This document shows positions 17,276-24,993 of a DNA stretch of 64,000 nucleotides, piece by piece. A program made the translations under genes and the position numbers. Positions within the stretch are counted from its first letter, which is position 1; the number at the start of each line of letters is the position of its first letter. The DNA lies in NCBI GenBank assembly GCA_024233215.1, contig JACKPW010000025.1, positions 1 to 64,000 of the forward strand, written 5' to 3'. The notes beneath the pieces are model-generated. The model did no database searches, was not told the origin of the DNA, and saw only the letters and a list, made by a program, of their open reading frames with translations. The DNA is from Verrucomicrobiales bacterium. GTDB lineage: Bacteria > Verrucomicrobiota > Verrucomicrobiia > Limisphaerales > J093.

Positions 17276-18327
17276 GGCGTGACGACAATACGAGGCCTGG
17301 CCGACTTCACAATCCGGCCGATGACGGCCGCGCAGAGGACCTTCGACCTCGCAAGCACGGCCAGCGCGGCCGGGAGTTTGCCGGGCCGGATGCAAAGCAA
17401 CAGGCCGCCGCTGGTCTGGGCGTCCGCCAGCAGGAGTTGTTGTGCTTCGCTGACCGGGTGGCTGAACCCGGTGAATTCAGACGCCGTGCGCAGATTCGCC
17501 TTCGTGCCCCCCGGAACACAACCGGCCTCCAGCAATCGCCACACGGCGGGTGCGATGGCCGGCACCTTGGTGGCATGCAGCTCGGCACCCACCCCGCTGG
17601 CCCGGCAGAGCGATCCCAGGTGCCCCAGCAAACCGAACCCGGTGACATCCGTTCCGGCCCGCGCCAGCCCGCGTTCCGCCAGGTCGGCACCCACGACATT
17701 CAGCCCGCGCATGAGATTCACGGCGCGGCGCGCGAGGGCAGGGGACGCCACACCGCGCTTGATGCCGGTGGTGACAATCCCGGTGCCCAGCGGTTTGGTC
17801 AGCACCAGGTAATCGCCCGGCCGGGCGCTGGCATTCGTAATGAGGCGCCGCGGATGCACGAGCCCCGTCACCGACAGCCCGTAGACCGGTTCCGGGTTCT
17901 TGATGCTGTGACCGCCGACCACGAGGCAGCCGGCTTCGGCCGCCTTGGCCTGGCCGCCTTTCAGAATCCGCGCGATCACCTCGGGCGGAAGCTCGTCCTC
18001 GGGCATGCCGACGATGTTGAGCGCCGTGATCGGACGGCCGCCCATGGCATAGACATCCGACAACGCGTTGGCGGCCGCGATCTGGCCGTAGACATACGGG
18101 TCATCCACGATGGGCGTGAAGAAATCCACCGTCTGCACGAGCGCGCGATCGCGATCCAGACGAAACACCCCCGCGTCATCGGCGGTGGAGGCGCTGACGA
18201 GCAGTCTGGGATCCGTTTGCTGAGGAAGCCGACGCAGGACCTGCGTCAGGGCCGACTGGCCGAGCTTGGCCGCTCAGCCGGCACACGAGGCCATGGTGGT
18301 CAATCGAAGAATGTCCTCCCGCGTCAT
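17272..18327 (-). CDS. selD: Selenophosphate synthetase, itself a selenoprotein
   Basis: 351 residues when the in-frame TGA at 18276-18274 is read as selenocysteine. Uses selenide and ATP to make selenophosphate. The N-terminus reads MTREDILRLTTMASCAGU, with Cys15 and Sec18 forming the catalytic pair of the glycine-rich loop (UAAKLG follows). Downstream are the ATP-binding blocks STADDAGVF, TPIVDDPYVYG and ANALSDVYAMGG. A standard gene call would start after the TGA and lose the active site. A hairpin suited to a bacterial SECIS follows the TGA. Ribosome site is exceptional (see 18333). Overlaps selA by 4 nt. Confidence 0.95.
18229..18276 (-). promoter_or_regulatory. Bacterial SECIS-type hairpin in selD
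   Basis: After the Sec TGA (18276-18274) and 24 nt, CTGACGCAG pairs with CTGCGTCGG (9 bp, one G-U) around a GTC loop at 18240-18238. The loop opens with G and starts 34 nt past the TGA, within the 16-37 nt range known for SelB-bound bSECIS elements. Confidence 0.7.
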
Positions 18328-18332
18328 CGTGC

Positions 18333-18344
18333 ATCACCTCCTTT
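18333..18344 (-). promoter_or_regulatory. Full-length Shine-Dalgarno for selD
   Basis: AAAGGAGGTGAT matches the complement of the 16S rRNA 3' end over 12 nt; GGAGG lies 9 nt from the ATG at 18327. It decides the start. A second ATG inside this element is in another frame and gives no sensible product. Confidence 0.85.
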
Positions 18345-18370
18345 CGTGAAGGCTCGAAACCCGAACCGTC

Positions 18371-18395
18371 GTAGCCGCCGACGTCAGTCGGCGCA
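18371..18395. repeat. Single REP-like palindrome
   Basis: The 25-nt element with stem CGCCGAC/GTCGGCG is the same unit that opens the tandem repeats at 11894, 12000 and 12110. It lies 27 nt upstream of the selD ribosome site. Confidence 0.8.
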
Positions 18396-19341
18396 TTTCC
18401 ATCGAAACGAAATGCCAGCAGCGCATCCGCATCATCACGGCGCTTGCGAGGTTCGTTGGACCCGTCCGTCCGGGGTCCCCGACCTGTAACGGGCGGCAGC
18501 GGCCAAACGAATGGGAACCAGCTTACGTCGGCCGGCCGAAGCCCCGGAATCGTCCGGGCGTGGGTCCCGACCGGCCGCATGACGTTCCGTCGTTCGTTGC
18601 ATGGGCCGCAGCCTATGGCACCCGGCCTGCCAGGCCAAGCAGCCGTTCTCATTTTGGCACCGGCGATTGACTTGATTCCTCGATGAGAGACGGGCAGGGT
18701 CGGTCCCTCCATGCAGGCCGGTGCCCAGACCGAAGTGTCAGAAGGCCGCGACGTTGGCGCTTGCCGCGGGTCTTTCGGGCTGGCTACGAACCACCGGTGG
18801 CCGCCCATCGCAAGCTGCAGATTCCTGAGCCTGCTGGCTCTCCTTCTGATTCCGGCCGCGGTCTGCGTCATGGTGCTCAGGGTGCACGGAGGGGAGGACG
18901 GGCTCTTAACCCCAAGACGAACGCCTTCCCCGACACCATTCGCGGTTTCAAGCACGTTGGGCAGCACTGGTACGCATGGGCTCAACCCGAGAATCCGCTG
19001 ACGCTCACGCGGCAGTACGAGGGAAACAAGACCGCCGACGCGAAGGAGCAGACGAACGGCAGCGCCTCGTCTGGTCCAGAAGGAAACCAAACGCCCACCG
19101 ACTAGAATCCCTCCATAAAGGAGTCAGAAAGGAGTCAGACCTGGCGAATGGCAGAACTCTGCTCACCCCTCAACTCCCCGTGCTTCTGCCGATCGAGGGA
19201 CAGCAGGTCGGCCCCGTGGGTCCTCGTTCCCATGCGCGAGGAGCAGCGCCTGACGGCCACGTTTCTTTAGGGTGATGGGTCGCGCCGGGGGAATCGAACC
19301 GCAGCTTGCGACGGCGGCGGCAGAACGGCCTCTCCTGAATG
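18396..19341. other. About 0.95 kb with no supportable gene
   Basis: Several overlapping frames are open on both strands, as expected in GC-rich DNA, but none has a recognisable domain, good start site or coding bias. One frame around 18785-18900 on the plus strand has a hydrophobic stretch (LSLLALLLIPAAVCVMVL) that could be the remains of a membrane protein. A tRNA-like T-arm string near 19280-19310 does not fold into a tRNA. Confidence 0.5.
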
Positions 19342-19691
19342 TCAACCTTGAGGACTGCCCCCTGTGACGGATCGGGCAAGGCCGAAGGATCCTGCCTCAT
19401 TGCGGGTGCCTGGATCGTTCAGGTGCTCCGCGATCCATTGACGTTCCTCCTGCGCGGTGTGAAACCACTCTGCGGATTCGCGACGCTTCAGCGGTGTCAG
19501 ATTCAGGTATCCCTACGCCGTGAAGGTGTAGGCGTAGACCGCGTACATGCGTCGCCCTTGAGAGTCCGTGCCAAGGATTTCGTGTTGCAGCAGGGGGGTG
19601 TCGCCGATCCTGCCAACAAATTCCTCGAAGGGACTTCGAGTCGCTTCCGGCAACCACAGTTCGAGTTTGCCTTCGGCCAGAGATCCGTCAG
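19342..19691 (-). pseudogene. Decayed ORF with in-frame TAG
   Basis: One frame reads as well-formed protein on both sides of a single TAG: GKLELWLPEATRSPFEEFVG and RRMYAVYAYTFTA before it, and GYLNLTPLKRRESAEWFHTA, EERQWIAEHLND after it, up to a TGA at 19344. The stop is TAG, so it is not a selenocysteine codon. No family recognised and no clear start; the upstream part overlaps the end of the neighbouring secreted-protein gene in another frame. Confidence 0.3.
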
Positions 19692-19719
19692 TCGCCGCAG
19701 TTCGGTAACGTCGACAGGG
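19687..19719. repeat. 33-nt dispersed repeat, copy A
   Basis: Matches 22272-22304 at 31 of 33 positions in the same orientation. On the minus strand both copies can encode the ending STLPNxGD followed by a stop; in this copy it forms the actual C-terminus of the secreted protein. Confidence 0.75.
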
Positions 19720-20647
19720 TGATCGTCCCACCTCCAACGGGGAGCGGGCTGTTTGCATTAAACACCACAATGGCGTAGCTCACCGTATCGGCGGAGGTGA
19801 ACGTCAGGGAGACTTCCTCGCGATACGCGGCCGGGTCGTTGCCGTCCTCGTCGAAGGTCAAGGTCAGGAGCCCCGTGTCGGATCCAGTTTTTGTATACGT
19901 CCAGTTGCCGGGTTCCTGCCCCAGGGCGCCATCGAACAAGAAGCGGTGGTTTGCTGAGAAGCAGTTGTTGAGGATGCTCTTTCCGTCAACAACGCCAGCG
20001 AAAGCGGCCGCATCAGGTGCGAGGTCCGTCGGCGCGGTCCATTCCGGAAGAGTCGAGAGGACAATGGTCCCGTTGCCAACCGGGGTGGGGGTGCCAGCAT
20101 CGAAGATCGTGACAACATAGTCGACGGTGTCAACGGAAGTGAAAACCAGACCGATCTCCTCCCGATAGATCGCCGGATTGTTGGCATCCTCGTCGAAAGT
20201 GAGCACCAGGAGTCCCGTTCCCTTCCCGGTCTTGCTGTAACCCCAATTCCCGGGTTCAGGGCCGGAGACCCCGTCGAAGAAGAAACGATTATCGGCGGAA
20301 GCGCAGTTGTTGAGGATGTTCTTCCCATCGACAAAAGCAGCGAACTCCGCCGGCGATGGCGCGAGCTCGAATTCCCGGACTTGGAAGAACCGCACGGCGA
20401 GGCCATCCGTTGGGAATGGCCTGGTCTCCGGTGAGCCGTCTCCCAACGATGTGTGGTGGGGGCCGGTCCAGCCACCCGGCTCGAGACTCGTTGATGCCCA
20501 GACTTCGTAGAAGCAGCCTGATTGTGTGGGGTACGAGATGATCACACCCTCAGCCGACTGGGAGATCGTAACCTCCAGCGCCTCTGCGGGAAGAAGCAAG
20601 GAGACCGCGGCGACAATTCCTATATAAGTAAGACGATTCATCATCAT
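19688..20647 (-). CDS. Secreted protein with two tandem 95-residue repeats
   Basis: 319 residues from the first of three adjacent ATGs. N-terminal signal peptide (MNRLTYIGIVAAVSLLLPAEA), a beta-rich first domain (IISYPTQSGCFYEVWAST), then two near-duplicate domains: DGKNILNNC...DNRFFFDG...GNWGYSKTGKGTGLLVLTFDED and DGKSILNNC...NHRFLFDG...GNWTYTKTGSDTGLLTLTFDED. The duplication is within the gene and fairly recent (about 60-65 percent identity by eye). No known catalytic motif; one conserved Cys per repeat. Probably an extracellular structural or binding protein. Confidence 0.75.
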   Translation of the reverse strand: MMMNRLTYIGIVAAVSLLLPAEALEVTISQSAEGVIISYPTQSGCFYEVWASTSLEPGGWTGPHHTSLGDGSPETRPFPTDGLAVRFFQVREFELAPSPAEFAAFVDGKNILNNCASADNRFFFDGVSGPEPGNWGYSKTGKGTGLLVLTFDEDANNPAIYREEIGLVFTSVDTVDYVVTIFDAGTPTPVGNGTIVLSTLPEWTAPTDLAPDAAAFAGVVDGKSILNNCFSANHRFLFDGALGQEPGNWTYTKTGSDTGLLTLTFDEDGNDPAAYREEVSLTFTSADTVSYAIVVFNANSPLPVGGGTITLSTLPNCGD

Positions 20648-20808
20648 TACGACAGCGAACGCTAGGGTTGGCGCATGGACGGGGCAAGTCCATTCTTGAC
20701 AGCCCATTCTTGCCGGGGAGCTGGGGGAAAACGCAATCGGTTGGGTCCTCGGTGGCCTCAAAGGGGCGCCGGTACGTCGCGGTAGGCGCGACCACATCAC
20801 GCGGCTGA

Positions 20809-20895
20809 TCAGGCAGCAAAGCGGGTGGAGATCAGTCCGACTATCGCCACGGCCGCAAGGAGCGGTAGCAGAAAGCCAACGGTTTCGGACCGCAT
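20809..20895 (-). CDS. Possible 28-residue membrane microprotein
   Basis: ATG 20895 to TGA 20809 encodes one hydrophobic helix (VGFLLPLLAAVAIVGLIST) with GAGG about 10 nt upstream. It sits between two genes of the same strand. Too short to separate from chance. Confidence 0.22.
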   Translation of the reverse strand: MRSETVGFLLPLLAAVAIVGLISTRFAA

Positions 20896-20910
20896 TGTGC
20901 CACCGCCTCG

Positions 20911-22080
20911 CTATCCCCTCGGGGCGTTTCCGATCCCTGCGTCTGTCAGCCGTGCTTGCAGGTTGGTGATGCCCACTGCTTCGGTCCGGTCGTTCATGGG
21001 GTAGGACTCTCGGCCGGGATAGACCACGAACAACCGTTCCAGCCGCAAGTCGTGCAACGCAGTGTGCATCGACTTCGTCATCGAGGGGGCGTCTCCATAC
21101 TTGAACTCGAAGCCATACCTACGGCCCTTCGAGTGGACCAGCAGGTCCAGCTCCGCGCCGGCATGCGTTGCCCAGAACCAGGCGTCCCGGTCCCCGGTGA
21201 GTTGCAGCACCTGTTCGAGCGCAAAGCCCTCCCACGACGCGCCCAGTTTCGGATGCGCTTCCAGATCGGCAAACTCCTCCACCCGGAGCAGGCAGTGCAG
21301 CAAACCGGAATCCCGCAGGTAGATTTTGGGTGACTTCACCTGCCGCTTGCTCAGGTTTTCATACCAGGGCGCAAGCTGCCGCACCATGAACGTCGAACTC
21401 AGGATGTCCAGGTACCTGCGCATCGTTGGTTCGGAGGTGGACATCGACCGCGCCAGCTCCGACCCTTTCCACACCTGCCCATGATAGTGGGTCAGCATTG
21501 TCCAGAACCGCCGCAATGCCGTTGCCGGGATGGTGATGCCGAGTTGAGGCATGTCTCGCTCAAGCAACGTCCGGACGAACTCCTCCTGCCATTCCCGGCT
21601 AGAACCATCCGTTGCCGCGAGATGCGCCAGAGGGAATCCGCCTCGCCACCAGAGCGTCCGCCAGTTGCTGTTGCCCACTTCCTCGAGATTGAACCCGGAC
21701 ACATCCACCAGGGCCACGCGGCCTGCCAGCGACTCCGACACGCCCCGGACCAATCCGGGCGATGCGCTGCCGGTCAGGAGGAATCGTGCTCGGACCGGCT
21801 TTCGGTCGGCCAGCACGCGCAGCAGAGCGAACAGCTCCGGCTGGCGTTGCACCTCGTCCAGTACCACCAATCCGCTCAACCGTTCCAAGGCTGCTTTCGG
21901 TTCGGCCAGTCGTGCCCGGGCGTCGATGTCCTCCAGATCAAAGAAGTGGCTTGGCTGCCTGCCGGCTATGGTCCGGGCCAGCGTCGTCTTGCCCACCTGC
22001 CTCGGTCCCAGCACGGAAACGACCGGGAACCGCTTCAGTCGTCCCTCGATTGTATCCAGATACCGTGTTCGTTCAATCAT
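20911..22080 (-). CDS. AAA_14/DUF4143 ATP-binding protein
   Basis: 389 residues. N-terminal P-loop GPRQVGKTTLA (25-35), Walker B LVVLDEVQRQPEL, sensor LLTGSASP, then the DUF4143 C-terminal nuclease-like region (GASWEGFALEQVL, AELDLLVHSKGRRYGFEFKY, matching the ExK-type restriction-endonuclease-like fold). Common stand-alone family of unknown role, often mobile and found beside repeats; some are toxins or anti-phage proteins. No partner gene is apparent. Confidence 0.9.
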   Translation of the reverse strand: MIERTRYLDTIEGRLKRFPVVSVLGPRQVGKTTLARTIAGRQPSHFFDLEDIDARARLAEPKAALERLSGLVVLDEVQRQPELFALLRVLADRKPVRARFLLTGSASPGLVRGVSESLAGRVALVDVSGFNLEEVGNSNWRTLWWRGGFPLAHLAATDGSSREWQEEFVRTLLERDMPQLGITIPATALRRFWTMLTHYHGQVWKGSELARSMSTSEPTMRRYLDILSSTFMVRQLAPWYENLSKRQVKSPKIYLRDSGLLHCLLRVEEFADLEAHPKLGASWEGFALEQVLQLTGDRDAWFWATHAGAELDLLVHSKGRRYGFEFKYGDAPSMTKSMHTALHDLRLERLFVVYPGRESYPMNDRTEAVGITNLQARLTDAGIGNAPRG

Positions 22081-22271
22081 CGCTCAATTGCGTTCCTTGA
22101 AAACTAAAAGGAAACCTTTTGATGTTCAAGGAAGTCTTGCGAGGGATCGTCGGTCGACACGGCGGATTTCTGAACATGGGTGACCAACTGAACCGGAACG
22201 ACCAGGCATCGAGAGAGCGCGAGGGGTACCGGGCCCTCCGCGCCTTGGGGGAGATTGTCGGACGGAGATCA

Positions 22272-22304
22272 GTCAGTCGCCCCAGTTGGGTAACGTCGAC
22301 AGGG
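22272..22304. repeat. 33-nt dispersed repeat, copy B
   Basis: Second copy of the element at 19687-19719 (2 mismatches). Here it lies in intergenic DNA just downstream of the tRNA-Sec gene. Confidence 0.75.
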
Positions 22305-22342
22305 CGCGAATTGCGCCAAAAGTCTCGTTACCCGGAGGGTAC

Positions 22343-22439
22343 TGGCGGAGAGGGAGCGGATCGAACACTCCTGCCGACGGATCGCGCCGGCACAACGGTT
22401 TTGAAGACCGCGGGGGCCACCAGGCACCCTTCACTCTCC
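22343..22439 (-). tRNA. selC: tRNA-Sec (anticodon TCA)
   Basis: 97 nt including an encoded GCCA end (22346-22343). The anticodon loop CTTCAAA (anticodon TCA) sits on a 5-bp stem GCGGT/ACCGT. Hallmarks of tRNA-Sec are present: long D stem (GGGTGCC/GGCCCCC with TGGT loop), long variable arm (TGCCGG/TCGGCA), and T arm GAGTG-TTCGATC-CGCTC. The acceptor GGAGAGTG pairs with CCTCTCC only if one U is bulged or mismatched, which is slightly odd for the usual 8+5 helix. Delivers selenocysteine at UGA with SelB. Confidence 0.88.
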
Positions 22440-22631
22440 TCGGCGAACGCGACGTTCTTCGTGCACCGGTGCTTCGGTGCTTCGGTGCGTTCGCTGTCAC
22501 GCTGAGTTCCGGTCCGCCAGCACCCGACGCTCCGGTGGGGCTGCCGAATGGAATTCGGCGATACAGCCGATCAGATATCTGCGCTCCAAGCAGTTGCGCG
22601 TCCAGCCCGGATCGGTACTGAGATACTCCGG

Positions 22632-22868
22632 CTAAAGCAGCTTCTTGACGTCCCGGACGACCGCGTCCGGGTCCGGGAACTGGCCCGTCGCCTTCTTGGA
22701 GTAGACGCTCCGGCCATCGACACTGATTTCAAAAACGCCCCCGATGGACGGGATCAGCTTGACCGATCCCAGGTTCAACTTGAACTCCATGATTTTCACC
22801 GCCAGACCGACGGCGTGGGGTTCGTAGTTTCAAGCCGCGCAGTATTCGATGATGACTTCCGGTTTCAT
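22632..22868 (-). CDS. SelW-like (Rdx family) selenoprotein
   Basis: 78 residues when the TGA at 22832-22830 is read as Sec; the frame is otherwise open from ATG 22868 to TAG 22632. The CxxU redox motif is Cys10-Ala-Ala-Sec13 in EYCAAU, followed by NYEPHAVGLAVKI. The end of the family fold, SIGGVFEISVDGRSVYSKK and ATGQFPDPD, is intact. These thioredoxin-like proteins are thought to be redox-active with thiol partners. A conventional gene finder sees only broken fragments here. It lies on the same strand as, and 192 nt upstream of, the tRNA-Sec gene. Confidence 0.92.
22797..22832 (-). promoter_or_regulatory. Candidate bacterial SECIS in the SelW-like gene
   Basis: 18 nt after the TGA a loop GTCGGTCT (22811-22804) is closed by GCC/GGC and CAC/GTG, with one bulged G. 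The loop opens with G-U and lies at an allowed distance from the UGA. Weaker stem than the one in selD. Confidence 0.5.
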
Positions 22869-23012
22869 AATCTCTTGCCACCGAGGGTAGCAGCAAGGGT
22901 TTCGACGTCAAGCGACGGGAGGCGACGGGAGGCGAACGCGACGGGGCGCGTGGGCGGACGTCGACGTGCGGGCTTCCTCCGGCGCATCCCATGGCCTAGG
23001 CTGCTGCCGAAG

Positions 23013-23879
23013 ATGACGAGTCACACTGCCACCGCTGCTTTTCTGGAGAGCGCCCGGGGAGGGCGGGTCGCGGTTCCCGGGAACCTGACGTTGGGGCGCG
23101 GGGAACCGGCGGAATTGGGCCTGAATGACGGTCGGGTTTCCCGACGGCACGCGTTGATCCATCAGCAGGGCGAGGGGGAGTTCTGGTTGGTCGACCTCGG
23201 CAGCCGGAACGGCACGTACCTCAATGACTGCCGGGTGCAGCAGCCGATTCGGCTCCAGGATGGCGATCGACTGGGTCTGGGACCGTTCGGCCTGGTCTTC
23301 CGACAAGGCGAGGTGCCCGCAACCGACAGTGTCGAGGAGGCCGCGCTGGCAATGACGGTGGTGGATCTGAGGTCGGCGTGCTGCTGGCTCCTGGTGGCGG
23401 ACGTCATCGGGTCGACGGCGCAGATTCGCGATAACCCACCGGATCAGCAGGCCATGAAGATGGGGCGCTGGTTCCTGCATTGTCGGCAGGCAATCGAGTC
23501 CGCCCAGGGGATGATGAACAAGTATCTGGGCGACGGTTTCCTCGCCTACTGGCCGGCCAACGAACGCACCATCGAGGGGGTGGGACGTGCGCTACAGTCG
23601 CTGCGGCAACTTCAGGATGCGAACGACCCGCCGTTCCGCATGGTGTTGCACTGCGGCGATGTCATGTTGGGCGGGGCGGCCTCTCTCGGGGAGGAGAGCC
23701 TGTTTGGTCCGGAGGTGAATTTTGTGTTCCGGATGGAGAAATTGGCCGCAGGGCTGACGCAGTCGCGGTTACTGAGCGAGGCCGCCCGCCAACGTCTTGG
23801 AGACCGCGTGTCGGCGGTGGACGCCGGGGGGCATGGGTTGCCGGGATTCGACGGGACGCACCGGTTCTATTCGTGTTGA
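23013..23879 (+). CDS. FHA domain-class III nucleotidyl cyclase
   Basis: 288 residues from ATG 23013 (the frame is open upstream; that part is not family-like). FHA domain at 20-95 with LGRGEPAELGLNDGRVSRRH and LVDLGSRNGTYLND. Class III cyclase domain from about 122: metal-binding Asp130 in VADVIGST and Asp174 in YLGDGFLAYW. It should make cAMP or cGMP on binding a phosphothreonine partner through the FHA domain. No kinase gene is nearby. Ends 13 nt inside the 3' end of the convergent carH gene. Confidence 0.85.
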   Translation: MTSHTATAAFLESARGGRVAVPGNLTLGRGEPAELGLNDGRVSRRHALIHQQGEGEFWLVDLGSRNGTYLNDCRVQQPIRLQDGDRLGLGPFGLVFRQGEVPATDSVEEAALAMTVVDLRSACCWLLVADVIGSTAQIRDNPPDQQAMKMGRWFLHCRQAIESAQGMMNKYLGDGFLAYWPANERTIEGVGRALQSLRQLQDANDPPFRMVLHCGDVMLGGAASLGEESLFGPEVNFVFRMEKLAAGLTQSRLLSEAARQRLGDRVSAVDAGGHGLPGFDGTHRFYSC

Positions 23880-24805
23880 GTCAGCCCCGGGGGGGCGGTG
23901 ACGGAGTCGAGGATGGCGTAGAGGTCGTCGAGGTCGGCCGCGGTGTGGGCGCCCACTTCGCCCAGAACGTCGCGGTAGGCGCCTGCGGCACGGCCTCCTG
24001 CCAGCAGGGCGACCTTCCGTGAAAGGAGTTCTCGGAGCAATCGGAGTTCGTCGGCCAGGCGGGGGTCGTCCTTCGGATAGACCAGGCTCAGTGCCACCGC
24101 GCGGGCCTGCGTGCGGTGTGCGGCGCCCACGATCTCCGCCGGCGGCAGGCAGGTTCCCAGGTAGGTCACACGCCAACCGTGTCCCGCCGCCGCGGCGGCC
24201 ACCAGCACGGCGCCGAGTTCGTGCAACTGGCCTGAGGGCGTCGCCACCACCAGCATCGGCGCGGAGGCATGACCGGCGTAGGGACGGGCGGCGGCGGCGA
24301 GATGCAGCCGGATCACGGCGCTCGCGAAATGCTCCTCCGCGGCGGTGAGTTCGCCCCGCTGCCAGAGATTCCCGATGCGCTCGGTCAACGGGGTGACAAC
24401 CTGCCGGAGCAACCCCTGAATCCCAAGCGACACCCCGGCATCCCGGAGAGCGGCCTCCAGGGCCGGTTGATCCAAATTGCGGGTCGCCGCCAGGCAACGC
24501 TCGATGACCTCGCCGCTGGCGAGTGCGCCCACCCGGGAGGGCGTGGCAACCGTCCGGGTCTTCGCGGTGAGGTCCTGCAGCTCCTTCGTGGTCAGGGTGG
24601 CGATCAGACCAATGCTGTGCCCGAACTCGGTGGCGGCGCGGAGCAGCGTGAGACGTTCCACGTCCCCTTCACTGTAGCGTCGTCGGTTGCTTTCCGACCG
24701 GATGGGCTCCACCACGCCATAGCGCTTCTCCCAGGCGCGGATGACGTGGGGACTCAGGCCGGTCCGACGGGACACGGCACGGATCGAATGGGTTGCCTCG
24801 TTCAC
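23867..24805 (-). CDS. carH: CarH/LitR-type B12-dependent photoreceptor repressor
   Basis: 312 residues from GTG 24805. MerR-type winged helix at 7-75 (SRRTGLSPHVIRAWEKRYG), then a helical bundle and a cobalamin domain. Diagnostic light-sensor residues are present: Trp148-x9-Glu158-His159 (the CarH W-x9-EH motif) and the cobalt-ligand His195 in GQLHELG. In the dark, AdoCbl-bound CarH tetramers repress carotenoid genes; light breaks the Co-C bond and frees the DNA. The divergent sigma factor and carotenoid operon fit this role. The start is not supported by a Shine-Dalgarno. Confidence 0.9.
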   Translation of the reverse strand: MNEATHSIRAVSRRTGLSPHVIRAWEKRYGVVEPIRSESNRRRYSEGDVERLTLLRAATEFGHSIGLIATLTTKELQDLTAKTRTVATPSRVGALASGEVIERCLAATRNLDQPALEAALRDAGVSLGIQGLLRQVVTPLTERIGNLWQRGELTAAEEHFASAVIRLHLAAAARPYAGHASAPMLVVATPSGQLHELGAVLVAAAAAGHGWRVTYLGTCLPPAEIVGAAHRTQARAVALSLVYPKDDPRLADELRLLRELLSRKVALLAGGRAAGAYRDVLGEVGAHTAADLDDLYAILDSVTAPPGLTQHE

Positions 24806-24993
24806 GGTGAAAGTTGACACAAGTTGGACATAATCCAAATCGATCACCAGATGAGACGCTCGCAAGCAGTTTGTCAACAAACATCTACAAACCCGGAGGA
24901 GGTGTTAAACCGAATTCTGAACATATCTTAAACAAATCTTTGACAAATGCTCGTTTGTTAGACACCTTGTTCCCAGACAAAACGAGCAAGACG
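24806..24993. promoter_or_regulatory. Divergent carH/sigma promoter region with repeated half-sites
   Basis: AT-richer than its surroundings. Contains GTTTGT-CA-ACAAAC (perfect inverted repeat, 24869-24882), a further ACAAAC (24887-24892), ACAAA-TGCTCG-TTTGT (24943-24958), and two direct repeats AAGTTGaCA/AAGTTGgaCA near 24811-24830 next to the carH start. Repeated ACAAA/TTTGT halves are what a tetrameric MerR/CarH repressor would need. No clear -10 hexamer was found. Confidence 0.5.

Noticed and set aside
18176..19090. Minus-strand frame covering the selD start region
   Set aside because: It runs in another frame over the true SelD N-terminus, which is fixed by the C-x-x-U motif and the full Shine-Dalgarno.
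18683..19105. 140-codon plus-strand open frame
   Set aside because: No recognisable family, no ribosome site, competing open frames on the other strand, Arg/Gly-rich composition.
19270..19345. tRNA-like string on the minus strand (GGTTCGATTCC before a CGCGACCCA)
   Set aside because: The T-arm stem does not pair, the acceptor has no 5' partner, and no anticodon arm is found at the right distance. At most a remnant.
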